Positions 55,639 through 64,000 of a DNA stretch of 64,000 nt are shown here, piece after piece. The first letter of the stretch is position 1. Every line of letters begins with the position of its first letter. The notes under the pieces are model-generated. The model did no database searches. It worked only from the letters and a program-made list of their open reading frames with translations, and was not told the DNA's origin. Origin of the DNA: Rhodobacterales bacterium (GTDB lineage Bacteria; Pseudomonadota; Alphaproteobacteria; Rhodobacterales; Rhodobacteraceae). The stretch spans positions 1 through 64,000 of the forward strand of contig JANYFE010000026.1 in NCBI GenBank assembly GCA_025362795.1, given 5' to 3'. The position numbers and the translations under genes are program-made.

Positions 55639-56501
55639 GCGACGTGGCATCCCCTGGCTTCAGCCTCGCGCGGTTGCAGCGCATCAACAAGATCGGCGCG
55701 GCGATCACGATCCTGACGCTGCTGGCGGCGATCTTCTGGGCCTTTCCGATCTATTGGGCCCTGGTCACCACCTTCAAACCCGAACAGGACGTGGTCCGCC
55801 CCGGTATCGAATTCTGGCCCAAGCGCCCCACGGTCGAGGCGTATACCCATGTGCTGTTCCAGACCAAACTGGGGCTGTGGTATCTCAATTCCCTTGTTAC
55901 TTCGCTGGCCGTGACATTGCTGGTTCTGCTGATGAGCGCGGCAGCCGGCTATGCGATCAGCCAGATGAACTTCCCCGGACGCCGCGCCTTGTGGTGGGTG
56001 ATCCTCGCCAGCTTCATGGTGCCGATCCCGGCGCTGATCGTGAACCACTTCATCCTGATGGCACAGTTCAACCTGTTGAACACCTGGGCCGGCGTGATCC
56101 TGCCACAGCTGATCGCACCCGTGACGGTGATGATCTACAAGCAGTTCTTCGACAGCGTTCCCAAGGATTTCCGCGAGGCGGCGATCATGGATGGCGCGAC
56201 CCAGTGGCAATTGCTGTTCCGGCTGTATCTGCCGATGAACTGGGGGATCACCACCGCGCTTGGCATCATCACCTTCATTGGCGCGTGGAATGCCTTCCTG
56301 TGGCCGTTCCTTGCGGTGACGACAGAGGACAAGATGAACGTGACGGTCGGCATCACCCAGGTCACGGACGCTTTCGGGGTGAAATACGCGCGGCAACTGG
56401 CTTCTGCCGTGATGGCAGGGCTGCCGGTTGCGGCAGTCTATCTGATATTTCAACGCCGGGTGACGCAAGCGATCATGCTCACGGCGGGGATCAAGGGGTA
56501 A
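55635..56501 (+). CDS. Sugar ABC permease (MalG/UgpE type)
   Basis: A 288-residue second permease with the docking loop DFREAAIMDGATQWQLLFRL and the late FIGAWNAFLWPFL segment. ATG at 55635 overlaps the previous stop. An apparent long frame beginning upstream only reads through the first permease in another frame. Ends 3 bp before the ATPase gene. Confidence 0.95.
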   Translation: MSDVASPGFSLARLQRINKIGAAITILTLLAAIFWAFPIYWALVTTFKPEQDVVRPGIEFWPKRPTVEAYTHVLFQTKLGLWYLNSLVTSLAVTLLVLLMSAAAGYAISQMNFPGRRALWWVILASFMVPIPALIVNHFILMAQFNLLNTWAGVILPQLIAPVTVMIYKQFFDSVPKDFREAAIMDGATQWQLLFRLYLPMNWGITTALGIITFIGAWNAFLWPFLAVTTEDKMNVTVGITQVTDAFGVKYARQLASAVMAGLPVAAVYLIFQRRVTQAIMLTAGIKG

Positions 56502-56504
56502 ATC

Positions 56505-57590
56505 ATGGCATCGGTTGATTTGAACACCATCACCAAACGGTTCGGCGCGGTCGAGGTGATCCGCGAATTGAATCTCACCGTGGCAGACGGATCGTTCTGC
56601 GCCCTGCTTGGGCCGTCAGGCTGCGGCAAATCCACGCTGCTGCGGATGATTGCCGGTCTTGAAACCGTGTCCGGCGGGCAGGTTCAGATCGGCGGCACCG
56701 ATGTCACTCACACTGAACCCGCCAAGCGCGGTGTGGCGATGGTGTTCCAGTCCTACGCACTTTACCCGCATCTGACGGTGGCAGAGAATATCTGCTTCTC
56801 GCTGTCATTGGCCGGTGAATCCAAGGCCAAACAGGCCGAGGCCGGGGCGCGGGTCGCCAAGATGCTGCAACTTGAACCGCTGATGGGCCGCCGCCCGGCA
56901 CAATTGTCCGGTGGCCAGCGCCAGCGTGTCGCGATCGGCCGCGCCTTGGTTCGTGACCCCAAAGTGTTCCTGTTTGACGAACCCCTTTCCAACCTGGATG
57001 CCCTGCTGCGGGTCCAGATGCGGCTGGAACTCGCCAAACTGCACACCGACCTCAAGACCACGATGATCTACGTCACCCATGATCAGGTCGAGGCGATGAC
57101 TCTGGCCGACAAGATCGTCGTGCTGGACAAGGGCCGCATCAGCCAGGCCGGCTCGCCGCTGGAATTGTATAACAATCCCGCCAACCGCTTTGTTGCGGGT
57201 TTCATCGGATCACCGGCGATGAACTTCCTGAAGGGCACTGCCACGGCCACCGCCGACGGTCTGAACGTCGAACTGGCGGGTGCAGGCCGGCTGACCTTGC
57301 CCGCCCGCGCGGTGCAGGATTTCACCGGCAGCCGTCCGGTGGAACTCGGTGTCAGGCCAGAGCATTTGCACCTTGCCACCGACGCGGATGCGCAGCTGCA
57401 AGGCAAAGTTTCCGTTGTCGAATATCTGGGCAACACCAGCTATGTGTATGTCGAAACCCCGCTTGGCCCGCTGCATGCCGAATCCGACGCGCTTCTGCGG
57501 CTTGAACCCGGCGCGACTGTCGGGCTAAAGTTCGATCCGCTGATGGTCCATGTGTTTGACGAAAACGGCACGGCCTGGGCCAGACGCTGA
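56505..57590 (+). CDS. Sugar ABC transporter ATPase (UgpC/MsmK type)
   Basis: A 361-residue ATPase with GPSGCGKST, LSGGQRQR and VFLFDEPLSNLD, and a C-terminal TOBE/regulatory domain (about 240-355, ELGVRPEHLHL). It energises the importer encoded just upstream. ATG at 56505 is 3 bp after the permease stop. Its length and sequence are typical of multi-sugar CUT1 ATPases. Confidence 0.95.
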   Translation: MASVDLNTITKRFGAVEVIRELNLTVADGSFCALLGPSGCGKSTLLRMIAGLETVSGGQVQIGGTDVTHTEPAKRGVAMVFQSYALYPHLTVAENICFSLSLAGESKAKQAEAGARVAKMLQLEPLMGRRPAQLSGGQRQRVAIGRALVRDPKVFLFDEPLSNLDALLRVQMRLELAKLHTDLKTTMIYVTHDQVEAMTLADKIVVLDKGRISQAGSPLELYNNPANRFVAGFIGSPAMNFLKGTATATADGLNVELAGAGRLTLPARAVQDFTGSRPVELGVRPEHLHLATDADAQLQGKVSVVEYLGNTSYVYVETPLGPLHAESDALLRLEPGATVGLKFDPLMVHVFDENGTAWARR

Positions 57591-57619
57591 AGCAGGTTTA
57601 AGCGGGCGGGGTATCCGAA

Positions 57620-58654
57620 TTGGAACATTACGGAACCTTGCCGGATGGCCGCGCGGTCCAGCGTGTGACCCTGACCAACCACCACGGCCTGCGGGCCTGC
57701 GTGATCAGCTATGGCGCACGCCTCACCGAACTGCACGTGCCCGACCGCAGGGGAACCTTGGCGGACATCGTGCTCGGCCACGACACGCTGGCGGATTATG
57801 TCGCCGGAACCACCTATTTCGGTGCCACCTGTGGGCGGCATGCCAACCGCATCGCCCAAGGCCGTTACACGCTGAACGACCTGCCGGTGCAACTGGACCT
57901 CAACGAAGGTGCCAACCACCTGCACGGCGGGCGCGACGGCTTTGACCGCAAGGTCTGGGATATCACCGCGCAGGACACGAGCCGCGTCACCTTCGCCACC
58001 CATTCCGCCGATGGCGAGATGGGCTATCCCGGTGCCTGCGACCTGACCACGACCTATACCCTGACCGATGCCAACCGCCTGACCATCACCATGCAGGCGA
58101 CCACCACCCGGCCCACCGCGATGAACATGGTCAATCACGCCTATTTCAATCTGGCGGGGCAGGGCTCCGGTGACGTGCTGTCCCAGACGCTTCAGCTGAC
58201 GGCCCGGTCCTATACCCCGGTCGGTGCCGCACTGCTGCCCACCGGCGACATTCGCGCCGTGTCCGGCACCCCCTATGATTTCCGCAGCGCCAAGCCGATT
58301 GGTCAGGATTTCGCGGCGCTGGGCGATGATGCGCGCGGCTATGACCACAACTGGTGCCTCAGCTATGCCGATACCGCCCTGCGCCCCTGTGCGACCGCCA
58401 TCGACCCCGCGTCCGGTCGCCGCATGGCCCTGACGACCACCGAACCGGGCGTGCAGGTCTATACCGGCGGCTATCTGGATGCGGCGATGACCGGCAAGCT
58501 TGGCAAACCATTGTGTCGCTATGCCGGCTTCACGCTTGAAACACAGAAATTTCCCGACAGCCCGAATTGGCCGCAATTCCCCTCCAGCCGCCTGAACCCG
58601 GGCCAGACCTATCACCACGTGATGGAATTCACCTTTGATACCGTGCCGGCCTGA
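57620..58654 (+). CDS. galM: Aldose 1-epimerase (mutarotase)
   Basis: A 344-residue enzyme that interconverts alpha and beta anomers of free sugars. Motifs in order are GRHANRIAQG, NEGANHLHGGRDGF, NHAYFNLAG and FTLETQKFPDSPN, which contains the catalytic Glu. A TTG start at 57620 is the best fit; it follows the importer ATPase by 29 bp and completes the operon by handling the released monosaccharide. Confidence 0.93.
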   Translation: MEHYGTLPDGRAVQRVTLTNHHGLRACVISYGARLTELHVPDRRGTLADIVLGHDTLADYVAGTTYFGATCGRHANRIAQGRYTLNDLPVQLDLNEGANHLHGGRDGFDRKVWDITAQDTSRVTFATHSADGEMGYPGACDLTTTYTLTDANRLTITMQATTTRPTAMNMVNHAYFNLAGQGSGDVLSQTLQLTARSYTPVGAALLPTGDIRAVSGTPYDFRSAKPIGQDFAALGDDARGYDHNWCLSYADTALRPCATAIDPASGRRMALTTTEPGVQVYTGGYLDAAMTGKLGKPLCRYAGFTLETQKFPDSPNWPQFPSSRLNPGQTYHHVMEFTFDTVPA

Positions 58655-58680
58655 CCTGGCCGCCGGCCCAGCGTCGCTGC

Positions 58681-59610
58681 TCAGACGAAGTCGCCCGCGC
58701 CAATATCTGCCAGACTGATCCCCAGCAGCAAAACGCTCTCCGCGCCAAACCGGATCAGCACGTCATCACCCGCCGCCGTGATCTCGACCCGGGTGCCAGT
58801 GTGGATGTGATCCACGCCGACCTCGAAATCTGCAATCACATCCGCCCCGGACCCTTTGCCGAACACGAAAAGATCGGCCCCCGCGCCTCCCGTCAACACA
58901 TCCTGCCCCATCCCTCCGGTCAGCGTGTCATTGCTGAACCCGCCGTCCAGCGTGTCACGACCCGCATTGCCCGCCAGCAGGTCATTGCCCGGTCCACCGC
59001 TCAACAGGTCCTCCCCGGTGCCGCCCGACAGCGTATCGCCATCGCCGTCGCCATACAGCCGGTCCTGATCCGCGCCGCCCTGCAGCACATCATTGCCGGC
59101 CCCGCCAAACACCGTGTCATTCGCGCTTCCGGTGAAAAACGTGTCATTTCCGCCGTAAAGGTTCACCCGGTCGTTGCCAGTCAGATCCAACAGCCCGGCC
59201 GAGGCCGTCGCGGTCTGGGGAAAGTAATCCGCCTGCGCGTTGCCGGTATAGGTCCAGCAATGCGCCACCAGCAGATGCGTTAGCGCCGCGCCGTCCAACC
59301 CGTCCCGCTCTGCCGCAAACGCCTGCCACAGCGCGTCGCCCGTGGTTTGCAGATCGGCGAATGTCACCAGATCAACCGCCTGCGCCCGGTAGATCAGCGC
59401 ATCAACCGCGCCACCCGTCATCTCGCCCGCCGGCCCGACCCGCAGACCGGTGCCCGTGAGCACAAAGCGCTGATGATCCGCCGTCTCGAACACCACCCGG
59501 GTGTCGCTGTGCCACAGTAAACTGGCTCCGGCGGTCAGCGGGTTCATATGGGTATAGACCTCACTTAGGCTGCCCGCGAAACTGTCGGCCACCGTCACGT
59601 CGATCATCAT
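58681..59610 (-). CDS. RTX calcium-binding repeat protein
   Basis: A 309-residue protein. The N-terminal 140 residues have no recognised domain. About residues 150-265 are glycine-aspartate nonapeptide repeats (GGAGNDVLQ, GGPGNDLLA and others) that bind calcium, followed by a FVFGKGSGADVIADF tail typical of type I secretion substrates. No signal peptide and no enzymatic motif were seen. It lies 87 bp after the MFS gene, both leftward. The function is unknown; it may be a surface or extracellular structural protein. Confidence 0.85.
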   Translation of the reverse strand: MMIDVTVADSFAGSLSEVYTHMNPLTAGASLLWHSDTRVVFETADHQRFVLTGTGLRVGPAGEMTGGAVDALIYRAQAVDLVTFADLQTTGDALWQAFAAERDGLDGAALTHLLVAHCWTYTGNAQADYFPQTATASAGLLDLTGNDRVNLYGGNDTFFTGSANDTVFGGAGNDVLQGGADQDRLYGDGDGDTLSGGTGEDLLSGGPGNDLLAGNAGRDTLDGGFSNDTLTGGMGQDVLTGGAGADLFVFGKGSGADVIADFEVGVDHIHTGTRVEITAAGDDVLIRFGAESVLLLGISLADIGAGDFV

Positions 59611-59697
59611 GGCAAACCGGTCCCCTCAGCTGTGCCTACACCGGTATAGAATCCGGCCATTGTGGCATATTCAGGGCTAAGCCTTGGGTTGAGCCTG

Positions 59698-60867
59698 CTA
59701 AACCGCAGGCACCGCCCTGACTTTGCGCCCCAGCACGCCCGCCGTCGCCAGGCTCAGCGCGATCAGGGGCAGGCTGATGCCATAAGACGCGCGAATGCCG
59801 TAATGCTCGGCGACAAAGCCCAACAGCGGCGGTCCAAGCAGGAAAATCATAAAGGCAAACTGCGCCAGCGCTGCAATGTTCACCGCCGCTGACCGGTCCT
59901 GCCGCTGCGCCGCGGCGGACATTGCCAGCGGGAATATGGCGCTCGTCCCCAGGCCCATCGCGGCAAACCCCACCAGCGACACCAAAGCGTGCGGCGAGAA
60001 ATACACCAGCAGACACCCCGCCAGCAGCACCACATACAAGACCCGCGCCACCTCTGCCGGGGAATGGCGGTCGACAAAACCATCGGCAAAGAACCGCGCC
60101 ACCCCCTGCGATACCGCAAAACAGGCCACCGCAATCCCGGACAGGAACGGCCCTGCGGCGAAACTGTCGCGCATATAGATCGCAGACCAGTCCATGCTGG
60201 CACCCTCCAGCAGCATGGCCGGGATCGTCACCACCACCAGGATCAGGATCGCCGCCGACGGTGCCGCAAAATGCGGTGCGGCCGCGGCACTGGCTCCCGG
60301 TCGCGCGGCGGCCGGCTGATAATCCAAAAGCGTCACTGCCATCGCCAGCACCACGATCGGCACCACCAGCGCCAGATGCAGTTGTGGGCTGATCCCCAGC
60401 CCGGCCACAAAAGCACCAAACAGCCCGGCACCAAAAAAGCCGATGCTCCAGAACGCGTGGCTGCGGTTCATGATCCTATAGCCCACCAGATATTCGGTGC
60501 GGTCGGCCTCGGTGTTCAGGATGATCTCGATACAGCCGATGGTGATGCCCACCGGGATCAGCGCAAAGAACAACCAGAACGGCGACGGCGCGTGAACCGC
60601 CACCGCGAACAACAGCGCCACCAGCGGCAGCGCAATCAGCAGTGAACGCCGGAACCCCAGTTTCTCCAGAAACGGCGTGGCAAACGTCAGCGCCACCAGC
60701 GACCCGATCGGCGTGCCGATCAACCCCAGCGCCAGCGCCCCAGTGGTGACGCCCATATCGGTCTGCACATCGGCAAGGCGCGGAAAGATATTGCCCATAC
60801 CAAAGGAATAGACCGCAAAACTTGCAAAAACCCGGCGTGCGGGTGACAGGGTAATTTGAAACGACAT
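59698..60867 (-). CDS. Major facilitator superfamily transporter
   Basis: A 389-residue protein of about 12 hydrophobic segments, with FASFAVYSFGMGNIFPRLAD at the N terminus and a proline/alanine-rich central loop (residues about 190-205). It resembles the drug/sugar efflux group of MFS proteins; the substrate is unknown. ATG at 60867 follows GGAAAG, and an upstream in-frame extension was rejected. It is divergent from the XRE-cupin regulator, which may control it. Confidence 0.88.
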   Translation of the reverse strand: MSFQITLSPARRVFASFAVYSFGMGNIFPRLADVQTDMGVTTGALALGLIGTPIGSLVALTFATPFLEKLGFRRSLLIALPLVALLFAVAVHAPSPFWLFFALIPVGITIGCIEIILNTEADRTEYLVGYRIMNRSHAFWSIGFFGAGLFGAFVAGLGISPQLHLALVVPIVVLAMAVTLLDYQPAAARPGASAAAAPHFAAPSAAILILVVVTIPAMLLEGASMDWSAIYMRDSFAAGPFLSGIAVACFAVSQGVARFFADGFVDRHSPAEVARVLYVVLLAGCLLVYFSPHALVSLVGFAAMGLGTSAIFPLAMSAAAQRQDRSAAVNIAALAQFAFMIFLLGPPLLGFVAEHYGIRASYGISLPLIALSLATAGVLGRKVRAVPAV

Positions 60868-61037
60868 GAAGGATCTTTCCGGTAAAACGGCCTTCCTTCC
60901 GATAGGCAAAATCGCCGCCAGCCGCAAGGGCGCCCGGTACAATTCCGGTCAGACCAGCCGTCAGGATTGCTCCGGCGCATGTTTCCCATTAGTAAACAAA
61001 TTGCCGAAAATCTTCACTCAGTCCCGGACCTTGCACC

Positions 61038-61685
61038 ATGACCGACCCCGCCGCCCCGCCACCAAAGCCGGCCCTTCATCAGGATCCGCACCGTGTCCGT
61101 GACATGATGGACCGCAACCTCGAGGCCGCCATTGGCCGCGAAGTCCGCACCCTGCGCCATCAGCAGGGCATGACGGTCGCCGACCTCGCGCGCAGCACCG
61201 GCCTGTCCATCGGCATGCTGTCAAAGATCGAAAACGGCATCACCTCGCCCTCGCTGACCACGTTGCAAAGTCTTGCCCATGCGCTGTCGGTCCCGGTCAC
61301 GAATTTCTTCAAATCCTACGAAGAACGCCGCGCGGTGCAGCACGTCAAATCCGGGGACCACGCCGAGATTGACCGTCGCGGCACCCGCGCGGGCCACCAG
61401 TATAACCTTCTTGGCCATATCGGCTCCAATGCCTCGGGCGTGGTGGTCGAGCCTTACCTGATCACCCTCACTGCCCAGTCCGATACGTTCCCGACCTTCC
61501 AGCACGAAGGCCTTGAACTTCTGTACATGCTGGAGGGCGAAGTGACCTACCGCCACGGCGATCAGCTTTTTCCGCTGAAACCCGGCGACAGCCTGTTCTT
61601 TGACGCCGATGCCCGCCACGGCCCAGAGGTGCTGACCAAACTCCCCGCAAGGTTCCTGTCAGTGATCTGCTACCCACAGGGCTGA
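61038..61685 (+). CDS. XRE-family regulator with cupin domain
   Basis: A 215-residue regulator. Its helix-turn-helix (MTVADLARSTGLSIGMLSKI) is at about 45-64, and a C-terminal cupin sensor domain (about 130-210) contains HEGLELLYMLEGEVTYRHG and PGDSLFFDADARHGPE. The two-domain plan is that of regulators sensing small amines or organic acids. It lies 212 bp upstream of glxB in the same direction and probably controls that operon. Confidence 0.9.
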   Translation: MTDPAAPPPKPALHQDPHRVRDMMDRNLEAAIGREVRTLRHQQGMTVADLARSTGLSIGMLSKIENGITSPSLTTLQSLAHALSVPVTNFFKSYEERRAVQHVKSGDHAEIDRRGTRAGHQYNLLGHIGSNASGVVVEPYLITLTAQSDTFPTFQHEGLELLYMLEGEVTYRHGDQLFPLKPGDSLFFDADARHGPEVLTKLPARFLSVICYPQG

Positions 61686-61897
61686 CGCCCAACGCCAGCC
61701 AATTTACCTAGATTTTTGCTTCATCTCGGCGCAGATGCTCCACCGGCAGCCGCGGCCGTGAAACCCCCAACTGCCAACCAAACACGCGACCTGCGCCGCA
61801 CTGGTCTATTGCCCCTAAGTTAAAATTGTTTCGCTACAGTTGAACAGCCCGAACGCCAATGCTAGCCTTCCCGCGACTCGACCCAAAGGATTCCCCC

Positions 61898-62791
61898 ATG
61901 TGCGGCATCGTCGGCCTGTTCCTGAAAGACCCCGGCCTTGAACCCCATCTCGGTGCCCTCTTGACCGATATGCTGATCCCCATGTCCGACCGCGGCCCCG
62001 ACAGCGCCGGCATCGCCATTTATGGCCGCCCCACCGCTGGCCGCGCCAAACTCACCCTGCAATCCCCCGACCCGGCCAATGATTTCAAGACGCTGCAAGC
62101 CGACCTTCACCTGATCCTCGGCGCAGAGATTACCTGCCAGATCAAGGACACCCACATCGTCATCGACCTGCCCCATGACCTGCTGACCAAGGCCCGCGCC
62201 AAAATCGCCACTCTGAATCCCGCTCTCAAAGTCATGTCCGCTGGTGAGAGCATCGAGATTTTCAAGGAAACCGGCCTGCCCAAAGACGTCGCCGCCCGCT
62301 TTCAGATTGCCCAGATGTCGGGCACGCACGGCATCGGCCACACCCGCATGGCCACCGAAAGCGCCGTCACCACGATGGGCGCACATCCGTTCTCGACCGG
62401 CCCTGACCAGTGCCTCGTTCACAACGGCTCGTTGTCGAACCACAACGCCGTCCGCCGCGACCTGATCCGCGCGGGCATGTCCTTCGAAACCGAGAACGAC
62501 ACCGAGGTCGCCGCCGCCTACCTGACCCACCGCATGCAGACCGAAACCCTGGGCGAGGCGATGCAGTCCACCCTCACCGACCTCGACGGTTTTTTCACCT
62601 TTGTCGTCGGCACCAGGAACGGCTTTGGCGTGGTCCGCGACCCCATCGCCTGCAAACCCGCCGTGATGGCCGAAACGGCGCAATACATCGCCTTCGGCAC
62701 CGAATACCGCGCCTTGGTCGGCCTGCCCGGCATCGAAGACGCCCGCATCTGGGAACCCGAACCCGCCACCGTCTATTTCTGGAACCGCTGA
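61898..62791 (+). CDS. glxB: Class II glutamine amidotransferase subunit, GlxB/MgsA
   Basis: A 297-residue Ntn-type amidotransferase. The mature N terminus begins with the catalytic Cys (MCGIVGLF), followed by SDRGPDSAGIAI and GIGHTRMATES, matching the glutaminase half of glutamate synthase. It frees ammonia from glutamine for the partner subunits. ATG at 61898 is required to expose Cys2 and has AAAGGA upstream. First gene of the glxBCD/mgsABC operon; it overlaps the next gene by one base. Confidence 0.93.
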   Translation: MCGIVGLFLKDPGLEPHLGALLTDMLIPMSDRGPDSAGIAIYGRPTAGRAKLTLQSPDPANDFKTLQADLHLILGAEITCQIKDTHIVIDLPHDLLTKARAKIATLNPALKVMSAGESIEIFKETGLPKDVAARFQIAQMSGTHGIGHTRMATESAVTTMGAHPFSTGPDQCLVHNGSLSNHNAVRRDLIRAGMSFETENDTEVAAAYLTHRMQTETLGEAMQSTLTDLDGFFTFVVGTRNGFGVVRDPIACKPAVMAETAQYIAFGTEYRALVGLPGIEDARIWEPEPATVYFWNR

Positions 62792-63471
62792 TGGACATCG
62801 ACCTTGCCACCCAGACCCTGCGCGACCTCAACGCCACGCTCCACGCCTTGCTGCCCGACACCAACGAAACCCTGTGGGCGATCACCAACCCCAAAGGCGC
62901 CCACGCCATCGCCGCCGGGGTCGACGCGCCCATCGACATCACCGTCCACGGCTCCAGCGGCTATTATTGCGCCGGCATGAACCAACAGGCGACCATCCGT
63001 GTCAAAGGGTCCACCGGTCCCGGCGTGGCCGAGAACATGATGAGCGGCACCGTCATCATCGACGGCGACGCCAGCCAATACGCGGGCGCGACAGGGCAGG
63101 GCGGCCTTCTCGTCATCAAGGGCAACGCCTCCTCGCGCTGCGGTATCTCCATGAAAGGCATCGACATCGTCGTCCACGGCAACATCGGCCACATGTCCGC
63201 TTTCATGGCGCAGTCCGGCAATCTGGTCGTCCTTGGTGACGCGGGCGACGCGCTTGGCGACAGCCTTTACGAGGCACGGCTGTTCGTGCGCGGCTCTGTC
63301 AGATCCCTTGGCGCGGACTGCATCGAAAAGCCGATGCGCCCCGAACACCTGACCCTGCTGGCCGACCTTCTGAAACGCGGCGAAGCTGACGCCAAGGCGA
63401 AACCGCAAGACTTCAAACGTTATGGCTCCGCCCGCCAGCTTTACAGCTTCCACCCCGACAACGCCTACTAG
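62791..63471 (+). CDS. glxC: GXGXG-domain glutamate-synthase-like subunit, GlxC/MgsB
   Basis: A 226-residue protein equivalent to the right-handed beta-helix (GXGXG) domain at the C terminus of glutamate synthase, including GDASQYAGATGQGGLLVIKG and SSRCGISMKGIDIVVHG. It links the amidotransferase and synthase subunits. ATG at 62791 overlaps the glxB stop (TGATG), and its stop is one base before glxD. Confidence 0.93.
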   Translation: MDIDLATQTLRDLNATLHALLPDTNETLWAITNPKGAHAIAAGVDAPIDITVHGSSGYYCAGMNQQATIRVKGSTGPGVAENMMSGTVIIDGDASQYAGATGQGGLLVIKGNASSRCGISMKGIDIVVHGNIGHMSAFMAQSGNLVVLGDAGDALGDSLYEARLFVRGSVRSLGADCIEKPMRPEHLTLLADLLKRGEADAKAKPQDFKRYGSARQLYSFHPDNAY

Positions 63472-63472
63472 G

Positions 63473-64000
63473 ATGACCGAAATCCGCACCCCTCCCAAAC
63501 AATCCTGGACCTTCTCGCCAGACGTCAACGCCGAGATCCGGCGCGCCGCGGCCACCGGCATCTATGACATTCGCGGCGGCGGCTCCAAACGCCGCCTGCC
63601 GCATTTCGACGACCTGTTGTTTCTGGGCGCCTCCATTTCCCGCTACCCCTTGGAAGGTTACCGCGAGAAATGCGCCACCGATGTCTGGCTCGGCACCCGG
63701 TTTGCCAAGAACCCCATCCACCTCGACATCCCGATCACCATCGCCGGCATGTCCTTTGGTGCGCTCAGCGGCCCGGCCAAAGAAGCCCTCGGCAGAGGTG
63801 CCACAGCCGCCGGAACCTCCACCACCACCGGCGACGGCGGCATGACCGAAGAAGAACGGGGCCATTCCAAAACCCTGATCTATCAATATCTTCCCTCCCG
63901 CTACGGCATGAACCCCGCCGACCTGCGCCGCTGTGACGCGATCGAGGTTGTGGTGGGTCAGGGTGCCAAACCCGGCGGCGGCGGCATGCTCCTGGGTCAG
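63473..64000 (+). CDS. glxD: FMN-binding glutamate-synthase-type subunit, GlxD/MgsC (partial)
   Basis: The first 176 residues only; the gene runs off the window. PITIAGMSFGALSGPAKEAL and the glycine-rich GQGAKPGGGG are the FMN/substrate-barrel signatures of the synthase core of glutamate synthase. With GlxB and GlxC it is expected to form N-methylglutamate synthase (MgsABC), which uses methylamine and glutamate in roseobacters, or a related amidotransferase. The next gene (often gmaS/glnT) would tell which. Confidence 0.9.
   Translation, partial: MTEIRTPPKQSWTFSPDVNAEIRRAAATGIYDIRGGGSKRRLPHFDDLLFLGASISRYPLEGYREKCATDVWLGTRFAKNPIHLDIPITIAGMSFGALSGPAKEALGRGATAAGTSTTTGDGGMTEEERGHSKTLIYQYLPSRYGMNPADLRRCDAIEVVVGQGAKPGGGGMLLGQ

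Noticed and set aside
61686-61897. Promoter for the glx operon at TAAAAT (61821-61826)
   Set aside because: The -10 resembles consensus but no -35 is found at a suitable distance.

Overview
The window looks like chromosomal DNA of an alphaproteobacterium, most likely of the Rhodobacteraceae (roseobacter) type. The evidence is a moderately high GC content, OxyR/KatG, many ABC importers for sugars and polyamines, an IalB-family protein, a roseobacter-style GlxBCD/MgsABC operon, and one intergenic repeat resembling a palindrome common in rhizobia. No tRNA, rRNA, CRISPR array, transposase or phage structural gene was seen.

The most unusual part is 0.47-12.5 kb, a seven-gene bidirectional cluster. 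Leftward from a shared 326-bp promoter region run a 1206-residue protein combining a subtilisin-like (S8) domain with a thermolysin-like HExxH domain, then a ComEC-like metallo-beta-lactamase (MBL) fold protein. Rightward run a signal-bearing membrane protein, a lysozyme/lytic-transglycosylase-like protein, a caspase-like protein, a second MBL-fold protein, and a membrane-anchored caspase-like protein. Two caspases, two MBL enzymes and a double protease in one locus suggest a proteolytic cascade of the biological-conflict or regulated-cell-death kind. I do not recognise it as a named system.

The rest is metabolic. At 12.5-17.7 kb are divergent katG/oxyR and a D-aminopeptidase. At 17.9-23.7 kb a ribose-class (CUT2) sugar ABC operon lies divergent from a GntR/FCD regulator, with two matching operators between them. 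At 24-27 kb is a modE-modABC molybdate locus in which modA carries a one-base frameshift. At 27.7-34.3 kb are two FGGY sugar kinases and a second CUT2 importer. At 34.4-38.4 kb is a potABCD-like polyamine importer.

At 39.1-46.4 kb is a two-partner secretion operon (FhaC-like transporter, IalB-like protein, 1576-residue exoprotein with four exact-length 93-residue repeats). At 46.5-58.7 kb is a plant-oligosaccharide locus: GH51 arabinofuranosidase, ArsR-type and LacI regulators, GH2 enzyme, CUT1 ABC importer, and aldose epimerase. A related inverted repeat precedes both the arabinofuranosidase gene and the importer operon, suggesting shared control. At 58.7-60.9 kb are an RTX-repeat protein and an MFS transporter. 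At 61-64 kb are an XRE-cupin regulator and the start of a glxBCD/mgsABC operon that runs off the right edge.

Start codons were chosen by ribosome-binding site, overlap with the neighbour and family length. All functional calls come from reading motifs; no database search was possible.
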